Shown here in pieces: positions 52,296 through 61,130 of a DNA stretch of 64,000 nt. Made by a program: the position numbers and the translations under genes. The first letter of the stretch is position 1; every line of letters begins with the position of its first letter. Origin of the DNA: Miltoncostaea sp963770865 (GTDB taxonomy: Bacteria; Actinomycetota; Thermoleophilia; Miltoncostaeales; Miltoncostaeaceae); contig CAVYRD010000001.1 in assembly GCA_963770865.1 (NCBI GenBank), forward strand, positions 124,001-188,000, in the 5' to 3' direction. The notes under the pieces were generated by a model that saw only the letters and a list, made by a program, of their open reading frames with translations, did not search any database and was not told the origin of the DNA.

Positions 52296-52994
52296 CTAGC
52301 GGCGCGCGACCGCCTGGGCGCCGAAGCGGCAGAGGGTGTTCGCGACGACGAGCGTCGTGACCGTCCCGCGGTCGGTGCTCCAGGCGGTGACCGTGGAGAC
52401 GCCGGAGGCCCTCCCGCTCACCAGGCCCTGCACGGCGCCCGCGGCGACGTCGGGGGCGTCGGGCGTGAGCGTCGTGCCGACCCCGCTGGTGGACGAGCCC
52501 ACCAGGTTGAGCGTCCCCCCGCTCTCGTTGCGGAAGTCGAGGGTCGCGGCCGGGCCCGTCGCGCACGTCGCGAGCACCGTGCCCACGCCGGGCACGACGA
52601 GCAGCGGCTGCTGAGTGGCGCCGTCGGTCAGAGCCAGCGTCCCCTCGGCGATGCGCGAGCCGCCGAGCGCGAACGCGGACGGGGCCAGGCCGCCGAGCTT
52701 CTCGGCGTTGACGGCCGACGAGGCGACCGCCGCGCTGGTGGCCGTCGCGGCGCTGGTGGCGGTGTCGGCCCGCAGGGCGGCCGTGGCGCGCGGCACGCGG
52801 CCCAGGCGGGCCTCGTTGATCTCGACGCCGCCGAGGGCGTTGCGCTTGATCTTCACGGCCGGCACCGACCGGTTGACGAGGCCGCGGCCGTCGAAGCCCG
52901 TGACGGCGGCGGCCGTCCCGCCGAGGGCGACGGCCAGGGCGATGAGCGCGACCACCATCGCGGGCGTCGGCCGCAGGCGGCGCAGCGCGCTCAG
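52296..52994 (-). CDS. Exported protein with conserved N-terminal TM and beta-rich repeats
   Basis: About 232 residues. LRRLRPTPAMVVALIALAVALGGTA is a signal-anchor of a type very common in Thermoleophilia. It is followed by GRGLVNRSVPAVKIKRNALG, and then a DTATSAATATSAAVASSAVN repeat-like stretch and a beta domain ending in ANTLCRFGAQAVARR. The only start that gives the whole anchor is a CTG at 52994 that overlaps the pyrF stop (CTGA), just as other pairs here overlap with ATGA/GTGA. An ATG at 52958 would cut the basic n-region. Function unknown; probably surface. Confidence 0.6.
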   Translation of the reverse strand: MSALRRLRPTPAMVVALIALAVALGGTAAAVTGFDGRGLVNRSVPAVKIKRNALGGVEINEARLGRVPRATAALRADTATSAATATSAAVASSAVNAEKLGGLAPSAFALGGSRIAEGTLALTDGATQQPLLVVPGVGTVLATCATGPAATLDFRNESGGTLNLVGSSTSGVGTTLTPDAPDVAAGAVQGLVSGRASGVSTVTAWSTDRGTVTTLVVANTLCRFGAQAVARR

Positions 52995-53812
52995 GGTGCG
53001 GCCCCCTCGTAGGCGGCCCAGAGGGCGGCGCGAAGGTCCTCCGCCGCGCGACGCGGGCTCTCGGCGAAGATGATCGAGCGGCTGGCGTTGACCAGGGCCC
53101 CGGCCGGCCGGCCGCCGAACGCGGCCCCCAGCTCCTCCGGCCGCCCTCCCTGGGCGCCGACGCCCGGGATGAGGAACGGCTGGTGGGGCATCAGCGCGCG
53201 CAGCGTGGCCATCCGCTCGGGGACCGTCGCGCCGACCACGGCGCCCAGGCACGACAGGCCCGAGGAGTCGACGCTCGGCGCGCCCCACTCGGCCACCCGG
53301 CGCGCGACCTCCTCGTGCCAGAGACCGCCCGAGGCCAGCGGCAGGTCCTGCAGCTCGGCCGCGCCCGGGTTGGAGGTGCGCACCAGCGCGAACACCCCCC
53401 TCGCTCCGGCCGTCGCGGCCTCGAGGAACGGCGCCACGGCGTCGCCGCCGAGCGTCGGGTTGATGGTGAGCGCGTCGATCGGCGCGCGCAGGAAGGCGTC
53501 GGCGTAGGCGCGGCTCGACACGCCCACGTCGCCGCGCTTGGCGTCGGCGATCACCAGGAGGTCGGCCTCCGCGGCGGCGGCGGCCACCCGCTCGAAGGCC
53601 TCCCAGCCGGCCGTGCCGAAGCGCTCGAAGGAGGCGAGCTGGATCTTGGCGGCCACGCACGCCGGCCCGGCGGCCGCGATCGCGCGCCGGCAGAAGGCCC
53701 GCGCGCCCTCGGCCCCGCCCGGCACGCGGCGCGGGTCCGGGTCGAGGCCCAGCACGACCTGGCTCGCGCGCGCCGCCACCGCGGCCGCCAGCCGATCGCC
53801 GAACCCGCTCAC
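52991..53812 (-). CDS. pyrF: Orotidine 5'-phosphate decarboxylase
   Basis: 273 residues, the longer mycobacterial type. QVVLGLDPDPRRVPG opens the barrel, LLVIADAKRGDVGVSS carries the catalytic DAKRGD, and FLIPGVGAQGGRPEEL binds phosphate. It makes UMP. The GTG at 53812 overlaps the AEC transporter stop (GTGA); a longer start at 53830 would overlap it further. Confidence 0.93.
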   Translation of the reverse strand: MSGFGDRLAAAVAARASQVVLGLDPDPRRVPGGAEGARAFCRRAIAAAGPACVAAKIQLASFERFGTAGWEAFERVAAAAAEADLLVIADAKRGDVGVSSRAYADAFLRAPIDALTINPTLGGDAVAPFLEAATAGARGVFALVRTSNPGAAELQDLPLASGGLWHEEVARRVAEWGAPSVDSSGLSCLGAVVGATVPERMATLRALMPHQPFLIPGVGAQGGRPEELGAAFGGRPAGALVNASRSIIFAESPRRAAEDLRAALWAAYEGAAP

Positions 53813-54726
53813 ATGAGCACCGCCCGCCACGCCGGCAGCGTAAGGGTTGAGAGCAGGGTCGTGACGACCACGGCCCCCGCGAGCAGGTCGGACCGCAGCC
53901 CCGCGCGGGTTCCGATGACCAGGGACATCATCGCCGTCGGCATCGCGGCCATGATGACGACGGTGTTGAACACGTCCTCCCGGAAGCGCAGCAACTCGGC
54001 GACCGCGACGCCGATGAGCGCCGCCACGCCGAGCCGCACGACGACGACGTAGCTCACCTCCGCCCAGATGCGGCTCAGGCCGCGGAACTCGATCATCAGC
54101 CCCGCGTACAGCATGGTCAGCGGCAGCGTCGCCGCGCCGAGGATCTCGAACGGCCTCTCGACGATGGACGGCAGGTCGATGCCGGCAAGGTTCACGGTCA
54201 GCCCCGCGGCGAGGGCCCAGTTGGGCGGCAGTCGTGCGAACGCGAGGGCCGCGTCGCCGATGGTCGGCCGCGGGGCGGAGTGCTGGCGGCCGTAGGCGTC
54301 GGCGATCCAGACCGTCGAGGTCCAGGTGATGATCGCCGTGCAGAGCGAGTCGTACATCACGGCCGCCGGCAGCGAGAAGCCGCTGCCCGACGCGGCGATC
54401 AGCGGCAGGCCGAAGAAGCCGGTGTTGCCCACCGCGGTGGCCACGATCATCGCCCCGGCGCGCGGGCGCTCCATCCCCCAGATCCGCGTCGAGGCGGTGA
54501 CCATGCCGAGCAGGATGAAGTGGATGGCGAACCCGGCCACCGGCACCAGCAGCAGCGACGCGTGCAGGTCGGCCCGCACGAGGATCAGGAAGATCAGGGG
54601 CGGCAGGGCGAGGTTGATCACCACCCGCACCAGCAGTGGCCCGTCCTCGCGGGCGATGACCCCGTGCCTCCGCGCCACGGCCCCCGCCAGGATGATCAGC
54701 AGGGCCCCGAAGGCGGTCTCGGTCAC
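53809..54726 (-). CDS. AEC-family (auxin efflux carrier) transporter
   Basis: 305 residues with about ten membrane spans in two five-span bundles. AVGNTGFFGLPLIAASG and MAAMPTAMMSLVIGT are the two crossing-helix motifs of the AEC/BASS fold. Bacterial members export malate, malonate or amino acids; the substrate cannot be told. The GTG at 54726 follows TAGCCT by seven bases. The start lies within one arm of a perfect 16-base inverted repeat. Confidence 0.85.
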   Translation of the reverse strand: MTETAFGALLIILAGAVARRHGVIAREDGPLLVRVVINLALPPLIFLILVRADLHASLLLVPVAGFAIHFILLGMVTASTRIWGMERPRAGAMIVATAVGNTGFFGLPLIAASGSGFSLPAAVMYDSLCTAIITWTSTVWIADAYGRQHSAPRPTIGDAALAFARLPPNWALAAGLTVNLAGIDLPSIVERPFEILGAATLPLTMLYAGLMIEFRGLSRIWAEVSYVVVVRLGVAALIGVAVAELLRFREDVFNTVVIMAAMPTAMMSLVIGTRAGLRSDLLAGAVVVTTLLSTLTLPAWRAVLM

Positions 54727-54765
54727 GGCCGCGAGGCTACATGCCCCGGGGCCGTGACCGAGACC
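54715..54765. repeat. Perfect 16-bp inverted repeat over the AEC start
   Basis: GGTCTCGGTCACGGCC (54715-54730) and GGCCGTGACCGAGACC (54750-54765) are exact reverse complements with a 19-base spacer that contains the AEC -10 box. The right arm is four bases past the pilin operon stop. The left arm is the first five codons of the AEC gene. Read from the pilin operon it would form a strong stem that hides the AEC start; a transcript that starts at the AEC box would carry only one arm. Confidence 0.8.
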
Positions 54766-54768
54766 GGA

Positions 54769-56259
54769 TCAGGCGGGGGGCGTCACCTCGCGCCAGTAGT
54801 ACGTCTGCCACGACCCCTCGAGGATCGGGTAGAAGGGCGGCCGCAGCCGCTGGAGCGTGTCGTCGTACTGGTAGGTGCGGCTGTTGAACATCGAGGCGTA
54901 GCCGCCGTCGGCCGTGGTCTGCGAGCCCGTGTAGGTCATCGACGAGTGCGCGCCGTCGGCGTTGCCCTGGTAGGTGCGCCACTGGCCCGACTGCGCCAGC
55001 GAGGCCGCCCGCCAGGTGAGCACGGACGGCGTGTACTTGGTGATGATCACCTCGTTGGCGGCGATCAGGCCGAGCACGTCGTCGCCCGAGGAGGCGTAGG
55101 AGATGTTGCCGCCGACGTAGACGTTGCCCTTGGTCGCGATCGTGACGCGGCCGTTCACCGTCGAGGCCCGCGGGCCCACGGTGGAGTTGCAGGAGTCGGA
55201 CTTGCTGGTGCCGTCGGAGACGATCACCGACTGCTCGAAGTACATGGCGCCGTTGGCCGGCACGTTGATCGTGGTCGGGCAGCCGATGGTGGTGAGCCCG
55301 GCGCCCGGGTCGGACGTGCCGGTGATCTTGTAGATGCGGGCGCGCCCGTCGGCCAGGAACTGGACCTCCCAGGCGTTGGCCGTCGGGTCGTTGTAGGCCG
55401 TGCCGCCCGAGGTCGCCGCGTCCTTGATGTCGAGCAGCGACGAGGTGAACTGGCTGAAGTCGATCGGCGTCGGGAACTTGTTCTGGAACGAGGGCACGGA
55501 CACCGAGTCGTAGGCGCCGGCCTGGTACACGGCCGCGGGCCGCGAGGAGCTGTTGCAGCCGGTGGTGCTGCCGGTGGAGCACGCGAAGTGGGCCGCGTAG
55601 GCCGGCGCGGTGGCGACGCCCTCGTGGTTGATGTCCACGGCCGAGTAGAGCTTGCCGGTGGTGGTCGCCGCCGACCCGTAGTGAATGGTCGCGTTCGAGA
55701 TGATCTGGAAGTCGGCGATCGAGGTCGGGTGGATCTGGCTCTGCACCGAGCGGGTGACCGGATTCGGGTCGGTGCGGCCGGCCTGGCCGGTCGACTGCAC
55801 GGTCACGAGGTCCGAGCCCGAGGGCGGCGGCGTGATGCGCAGCGAGTAGGCGGCCTTGCCGAAGCGCGCGTCCTGGAGCTGGGTCCAGGTCTGCGACGGG
55901 CCGGCGTAGGTCCACGAGACGCCCGGCGTCCAGGCGGTGCCCGGCGCGTGCACGGCGCCGTAGGGGTCGATGCGGGGGTCCTCGGCGGGGTCGACCCAGT
56001 GGTCGTAGTAGCGCGGGTCCTCGACCAGGCGCGAGATGTACTGGTTGACGCCGGCGTCGGCCACCTGCAGGGCGATGTCCGTGCGCCCGGTGCGCGCCGT
56101 CTGGGTGTTGGCGCTGCGCGCGAACGACAGGCTCGCGAGGACGAGCATGGCGAGGATGCCGGTGAGCGCGATCGTCGTGATGAGGCTGATCCCGTCCTGG
56201 GACCCGCCCCGGCGCGACCGGCGCGGGCTAGAGGCTGAGGGCATTGCGGAGGGCGACAT
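54769..56259 (-). CDS. PilX-like pseudopilin
   Basis: 496 residues. The N-terminus has a type III signal-like stretch (QDGISLITTIALTGILAML, cut before I) after a basic leader, and a long N-terminal helix; the family pattern ADAGVNQYISRLVEDPRYY follows at residue 60. The rest is beta-rich with paired Cys (HFACSTGSTTGCNSS), like the minor pilin PilX or the agglutination domain of large pilins. Two ATGs (56259 and 56244) are possible; both overlap the previous gene. Third in a three-gene operon. Confidence 0.75.
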   Translation of the reverse strand: MSPSAMPSASSPRRSRRGGSQDGISLITTIALTGILAMLVLASLSFARSANTQTARTGRTDIALQVADAGVNQYISRLVEDPRYYDHWVDPAEDPRIDPYGAVHAPGTAWTPGVSWTYAGPSQTWTQLQDARFGKAAYSLRITPPPSGSDLVTVQSTGQAGRTDPNPVTRSVQSQIHPTSIADFQIISNATIHYGSAATTTGKLYSAVDINHEGVATAPAYAAHFACSTGSTTGCNSSSRPAAVYQAGAYDSVSVPSFQNKFPTPIDFSQFTSSLLDIKDAATSGGTAYNDPTANAWEVQFLADGRARIYKITGTSDPGAGLTTIGCPTTINVPANGAMYFEQSVIVSDGTSKSDSCNSTVGPRASTVNGRVTIATKGNVYVGGNISYASSGDDVLGLIAANEVIITKYTPSVLTWRAASLAQSGQWRTYQGNADGAHSSMTYTGSQTTADGGYASMFNSRTYQYDDTLQRLRPPFYPILEGSWQTYYWREVTPPA

Positions 56260-56854
56260 CCGTGTCCAGCTCCAGAGTCGAGGCCGAGTTGCCGGTCTTC
56301 TGGCCCACGAGGAGCCGGAGGGAGATCTGCGCCACGTCGCGGAGCTGGCTGGCCGTGGGGCTGGCCGGCAGCGCCGCGCCCTGCTCGGTGATCGCCGAGA
56401 ACAGGGCCGTCGCGCCGTTGGCGACGTTCTCCACCACGACCTCGGACTGCCCGTAGGACCCGTAGCTGTAGGGCGGGGCCGCGCCGACCGGGTCGGCCGC
56501 CTCGCGCACCAGCTGGTTGGAGGTGATCGTGTAGCGCACCTTCTGCGGGCGCGGCACGACCGCCGACGTCGACTTGCTCGGGTCGACGTAGAGCTGGATC
56601 GAGGTGGGGCTGAGCGAGATGACCGGCGTCGTGACGCCGCCGTCGGGGCTGATGGCCTGGCGGATGTCGCGCGACATCCGGTCGATGGCGAGCCGGCCTG
56701 ACGCCTGGGCGCGCGCCTGCGACTCGTGCGTGCGGGCGGAGTTGACGCCTGCGAAGAAGAACCCGAACAGCGCGAGCGCGAAGATCGACGACAGCACGAT
56801 CCCCATCAGCAGCTCGATGAGCGTGAAGCCGTCCTGGCGGGCGGGGCGGCTCAC
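56228..56854 (-). CDS. PulJ/PilW-like minor pseudopilin
   Basis: 208 residues with the standard prepilin motif: RQDGFTLIELLMGIVLSSIF, cleaved before F, Glu5 present (ELL). The long helix continues to RLAIDRMSRDIRQAI, a PilW/PulJ pattern. The GTG at 56854 overlaps the previous stop. Middle gene of the operon. No prepilin peptidase or assembly ATPase is in the window. Confidence 0.85.
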   Translation of the reverse strand: MSRPARQDGFTLIELLMGIVLSSIFALALFGFFFAGVNSARTHESQARAQASGRLAIDRMSRDIRQAISPDGGVTTPVISLSPTSIQLYVDPSKSTSAVVPRPQKVRYTITSNQLVREAADPVGAAPPYSYGSYGQSEVVVENVANGATALFSAITEQGAALPASPTASQLRDVAQISLRLLVGQKTGNSASTLELDTDVALRNALSL

Positions 56855-58416
56855 GGGACGTTGTAGGTCGTGATCTGGCCGCCGGTGGCGGACACCACCT
56901 TGCCCGCGTTCCACACGGGGGTGCCGCCCGAGAAGCCGGTGGCGATGTAGGCCATGTAGTTGCCGGCGGCGAGGCCCGTGAAGTCCGCGTAGCCGAAGTT
57001 GTTGGTGCTCTGCGACGCGTCGTAGGTGCCGCTCAGGGCCTGGAGGCGCACGTACTTGTTCGACGCGCCGGCGTTGAGGCGGATGGTGCCGGTGGTCGCC
57101 GCGGGCACCAGGTACATGGTGAGCGGCGTCGTCTGGTTCTGGTTGACCGTCGCGAGCACGGACCCGGCGCCGTAGCCGGCCTTGGCGGCCGAGACCACGT
57201 AGCTGGCGCTGCCCGAGGGGCCGAGGCAGAAGCGGGCGAAGCCGGAGGCGTCCGTGTCGCGCACGCGCGGGGCGATGTTGTCCTGGCCGCCGGAGACCTG
57301 CACCTGACCGCTGCCGATGACCGGGTTCCCGGCCGCCGTGCTGCGGAGGGTCACGTCGAGGTAGCCGCTGGGCGCGCGGGTGAGCGAGAAGTTGAAGGTC
57401 TCGGTCGTGTTCGCCGGGTAGCCGGTCGGCACCGGGCGGGCGGTGGACGCGTCCGGGTAGCAGTCGGACTGCACGGCGACCGTGAAGTCGGAGGTGCTCG
57501 GCTGGATGGCCTTGCCGCCCAGCGTCGTGAACGTGAAGGCGCCGGTGTAGCCGGTCTGCGTGTCGCTGATCACGTCGGGGCCCGGCGTCGTGACGACGAC
57601 CTGGGTGCGCTCGGTGATCGGCTGGCCCGTCGAGGCGTCGCGGACGTTGACGTTGACCGTGGCCTTCTTGAAGACCTTCAGCGTCGGGTTCCAGGTCTGC
57701 GAGGCGGTGAGGTGCTGCTGGGCCTGCGCCGGGACGCTGTCGGGGTGGGTCACCCAGGGATCCGTCAGGCCGACCGTGAGGCGGTACTTGTACTTGGGGT
57801 CGTTGATCGGGATCGCGCTCGGCTCGAGGCCGGCGAAGATCACCTTGCCGTCGGCGCCGGTGGAGCGCGTCTGGGTGGGCGAGGTGCTGAGGTCCGCGGT
57901 CACCGGGGCGCCCGCGACCGGCTGCAGCGTCAGCGCGTCGATGACCGTCGCGATGATCGTCGACTTGCCGGCGATCGAGCCGATGGCCGGCGGGGCGATG
58001 AGGGTCGAGTCGCTGTAGGCGTGCGTCTTGGCCGCCTGCGGCGTGACGGTGACCGTCACCTTCTTGTAGTTGACGTACGTGTGGGGCTGGCCGAGGGCGG
58101 GGTCGTCCACGTAGACCACGTCGGTGGCGATCGCGTACGTCACCGAGCCGACGACCTGGTTGCGGGAGGCGGCGATCGCCCCGGGCGGGCTGCCGCCGAC
58201 CAGGCCGACGTCGTCGTACGGCATGCGGTGGGCCTTGTCGAGCTCGGCGGCGGCCAGCTTGGTCGCCGTCGTGTCGATCTTCGAGGTGCCCAGGGCCGCG
58301 CTGCTCTGCGCGAGCCCCTGCGCGATGCCCCCGGCCACGATCGCCAGGATGACGATCCCGACCAGGATCTCGATGTAGCTGAACCCGGCCTGACGCGATC
58401 TGCCCCGTGAGCTCAC
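56851..58416 (-). CDS. Type IV pilin-like protein with three carboxypeptidase-regulatory-like beta domains
   Basis: 521 residues. The prepilin motif is RQAGFSYIEILVGIVILAIV (cleaved before F; Glu5 in EIL), followed by about 130 residues of pilin head. Then come two or three CarboxypepD_reg/Cna_B-like domains: VIDALTLQPVAGAPVTADLS, VNVRDASTGQPITERTQVVV and LDVTLRSTAAGNPVIGSGQV. Such domains act as stalks or binding heads at the cell surface. The combination of a pilin tail and Cna-type domains suggests a tip adhesin. First gene of the operon; a GTG at 58416 with AGAGGAAC upstream. Confidence 0.8.
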   Translation of the reverse strand: MSSRGRSRQAGFSYIEILVGIVILAIVAGGIAQGLAQSSAALGTSKIDTTATKLAAAELDKAHRMPYDDVGLVGGSPPGAIAASRNQVVGSVTYAIATDVVYVDDPALGQPHTYVNYKKVTVTVTPQAAKTHAYSDSTLIAPPAIGSIAGKSTIIATVIDALTLQPVAGAPVTADLSTSPTQTRSTGADGKVIFAGLEPSAIPINDPKYKYRLTVGLTDPWVTHPDSVPAQAQQHLTASQTWNPTLKVFKKATVNVNVRDASTGQPITERTQVVVTTPGPDVISDTQTGYTGAFTFTTLGGKAIQPSTSDFTVAVQSDCYPDASTARPVPTGYPANTTETFNFSLTRAPSGYLDVTLRSTAAGNPVIGSGQVQVSGGQDNIAPRVRDTDASGFARFCLGPSGSASYVVSAAKAGYGAGSVLATVNQNQTTPLTMYLVPAATTGTIRLNAGASNKYVRLQALSGTYDASQSTNNFGYADFTGLAAGNYMAYIATGFSGGTPVWNAGKVVSATGGQITTYNVP

Positions 58417-58571
58417 GCGCTGTTCCTCTCGTCCATGCGTTCGACGCGCTCCCTGTGGCGCCCGCCGCGGACGACGGGCATCGGAGGAGGCCCCACCCCT
58501 ATCGGCCGCACCCGCCCCGGGCTTGACGTCCCGCCGGGCCTGCCGTCCCGACGCCGCCGTACCATGGGCGC
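58417..58571. other. Divergent intergenic region
   Basis: 155 bases between the pilin operon and the GH15 gene. TACCAT (58560-58565) sits six bases before the GTG at 58572 and fits a leaderless -10. GCTTGACGTC (58521-58530) resembles a -35 but lies too far upstream. Nothing else seen. Confidence 0.4.
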
Positions 58572-60445
58572 GTGACGATCGGCGATCCGGCCTCGACGCC
58601 CCTCCCCACGGCCCCGGGCGCCGTCGCGGAGCCCGGGTGGGGCGAGCCGGGCGAGCCGCGCTACCGGCCGATCGAGAGCTACGGGCTGATCGGCGACCTG
58701 CGCACGGCGGCCCTCGTGGGGCGCGACGGCTCGATCGACTGGTTCTGCCCCGGGCGCTTCGACGCCCCCAGCCTCTTCTGCGCGATCCTCGACGCGGACA
58801 TCGGCGGCAGCTTCCGCATCGCGCCCGAGATCCCGTGCTCCAGCAAGCAGATCTACCTGCCCGAGACGGCGGTCCTGCTCACGCGGTTCTTCTCCGCCGA
58901 GGGCGTGGCCGAGGTGACCGACTTCATGCCGGTGGGCCTGGAGCCCTGCGCCGTGGTGCGGCGCGTCGACGTGGTGCGCGGCTCGGTCGCCTTCCGGATG
59001 GCCTGCCGGCCGGGCTTCGACTACGCCCGCCAGGACCACCGCGTCACGGTCGACGAGCCCGCGCATCGCCCGCTTCATCGCCGCCGACGGGCGCGCCACC
59101 GAGCTCGCGTCGAGCCTGCCCCTCTCCACCGACGGCCCGGCCGCCACGGCGCGCTTCCGCCTCGACGCCGGCCAGCGCGCGTGGTTCGTCCTGCAGCCGG
59201 CCGGCTGCGGCCTGCGCTGGGAGGGCGAGCGGGTGTCGGAGTGCCTCGACGAGACGCGCGCGTTCTGGCACCGCTGGATGGCGCAGTCCAACTACGACGG
59301 GCGCTGGCGCGAGATGGTCAACCGCTCGGCCATCACCCTGAAGCTCTGCACCTACGAGCCGACGGGCGCGATGGTGGCCTCGCCCACCTGCAGCCTGCCC
59401 GAGGCCGTCGGCGGCCGGCGCAACTGGGACTACCGCTACGCCTGGCTGCGCGACTCGGCCTTCACGGCCTTCGCCTTCCTGCGCCTCGGCTTCTACGAGG
59501 AGGCCCACGGGTTCGCGCGACTGGCTGGAGGACCGCTGCCGCGAGACCGACCCGGACGACCCCGAGCTGCAGATCGTCTACGCGATCGACGGCGGCCGCG
59601 ACCTGACCGAGCACGAGCTCGCCCACCTCGAGGGCTACCGCGGCTCGCGCCCGGTGCGCATCGGCAACGGCGCCCACGACCAGCTCCAGCTCGACGTGTA
59701 CGGCGAGCTGATGGACGCGGTCTACCTCTCCAACAAGGAGGAGCCGATCAGCTGGGAGCTGTGGACCAGCCTGCGCCGGCTGCTCGACTGGCTCGCCGAC
59801 AACTGGCAGCGCCCGGACGAGGGCATCTGGGAGGTGCGCGGCGGGCGGCGGCACTTCGTCTACTCGCGGCTGATGTGCTGGGTGGCCTTCGAGCGCGCGA
59901 TGCGGATGCAGTCGCAGCGCGGCCTGCCGGGCAACACCACCCGCTGGCGCGCGGTGCGCGACGAGATCTACGAGGAGATCATGACCAAGGGCTGGAGCGA
60001 CGAGCGCCGGTCCTTCGTCCAGTACTACGGCGGCACCGTGCTCGACGCCAGCAACCTGCTGATGCCGCTGGTCAAGTTCATCGGCCCGCGCGACCCGCGC
60101 ATGCTCGCCACCCTGGCCGCCATCGAGCGCGACCTGGTCTCGGACAGCCTCGTCTACCGCTACGACCCGCAGAAGGCGTCGGACGACGGGCTCGGCGGCA
60201 GCGACGAGGGCTCGTTCTCGCTCTGCTCGTTCTGGCTGGTCGAGTGCATGACCCGCGCCGGGCGCACCGACGAGGCCCGGCTCGTCTTCGAGAAGATGCT
60301 GAGCTACGCCAACAACCTCGGCCTCTTCGCCGAGGAGGTCGGCGACACCGGCGAGGCGCTGGGCAACTACCCCCAGGCGTTCACCCACCTGGGCCTGATC
60401 TCCGCCGCCTGGGACCTCAACAGGGCGCTGGGCGAACGCCGCTGA
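58572..60445 (+). CDS. GH15 glucoamylase/trehalase-like enzyme (two frame breaks)
   Basis: About 624 residues after repair near 59060 and 59515. The trehalase-like N-domain starts YRPIESYGLIGDLRTAALVG and GSIDWFCPGRFDAPSLFCAI; the (alpha/alpha)6 catalytic barrel has NWDYRYAWLRDSAFTAFAFL, then KGWSDERRSFVQYYGGTVLD and EEVGDTGEALGNYPQAFTHLG, with general acid and base Glu residues in the latter. No signal peptide, so it acts in the cytoplasm, probably on trehalose or short glucans. Both breaks fall in GC runs. Confidence 0.88.
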
Positions 60446-60460
60446 CGCGCGGGCCGCGGC

Positions 60461-60730
60461 GTGGTCGCGATCTCCGCGGAGCCCCGCGGCGACAGGGTCG
60501 TCCTGGCCGTGAGCGACGGCGGCCACGGCATCCCGCCGGACGCCCTGCCGCGCGTCTCCCAGCGCTTCTTCCGGGCTCAGACTAACCCTCAGGTGGAGGT
60601 ACATGTCTCGCCCGTTGGTCGTCCGCTCGGTGGCGGAGGCCCACGGCGGCGAGGCCCGCGTGGCGAGCACCCCGGGCGAGGGCACCCGGGTCGAGATGAC
60701 CCTCCCCGGGACCCTTCCTCCCGACCCTAG
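60461..60730 (+). pseudogene. C-terminal remnant of a histidine kinase ATPase domain
   Basis: VAISAEPRGDRVVLAVSDGGHGIP is the G1 box and PPDALPRVSQRFFRA the F box of a HATPase_c domain; SVAEAHGGEARVASTPGEGTRV then MTLPG closes it, in another frame. No HisKA or sensor region is present. Between RFFRA and RSVAEAHGG the expected GLGLAL box is replaced by an unrelated A/T-richer stretch (60577-60617) with a strong GGTGGAGG and an ATG at 60603. A decayed or rearranged kinase end. Confidence 0.6.
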
Positions 60731-61128
60731 GCGGGCGCCTCCTCGGCCTCGGCCAGGGCCACCAGGTTGCGCAGCGACCCGCCGACCTCGGCGCGCTGGC
60801 CCGGCTCGCGCGCGGCCTCGGCGGCCGGCAGCTCCACGCGGACGCTCACCGCGCAGCCCTGGGGGTGGGGCCCGATGCGCCACTCCTGGACGATGTCCGA
60901 CACGAGGCACGAGATCGTCACGCAGCCCGCCCCGTGGGTCGTGGTGAGGCGCGTCGGGTAGGCGAAGTCGGGCCACTCGCGCGTGTAGCGGCGCACCTCC
61001 CCCGGGGCGCTCCCCTCCACCCGCTCGGTTCCCTCCCACCAGTCCGGGATGCGCGAGGCGTCGTGCAGCAGCTTGAACACCTCCACGGCCGAGGCCCTGC
61101 AGACCGAGGAGAGCGCGAAGCCGGCCAT
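60727..61128 (-). CDS. SRPBCC-fold (START-like) protein
   Basis: 133 residues. Pattern of polyketide cyclase / SRPBCC proteins: ALSSVCRASAVEVFKLLHDA, IPDWWEGTERVEGSAPGEVR, YTREWPDFAYPTRLTT, and a C-terminal helix. Binds hydrophobic ligands in a central cavity; the ligand is unknown. It is three bases after the BTAD regulator in the same direction, so the two may be co-transcribed. Confidence 0.7.
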   Translation of the reverse strand: MAGFALSSVCRASAVEVFKLLHDASRIPDWWEGTERVEGSAPGEVRRYTREWPDFAYPTRLTTTHGAGCVTISCLVSDIVQEWRIGPHPQGCAVSVRVELPAAEAAREPGQRAEVGGSLRNLVALAEAEEAPA

Positions 61129-61130
61129 CG

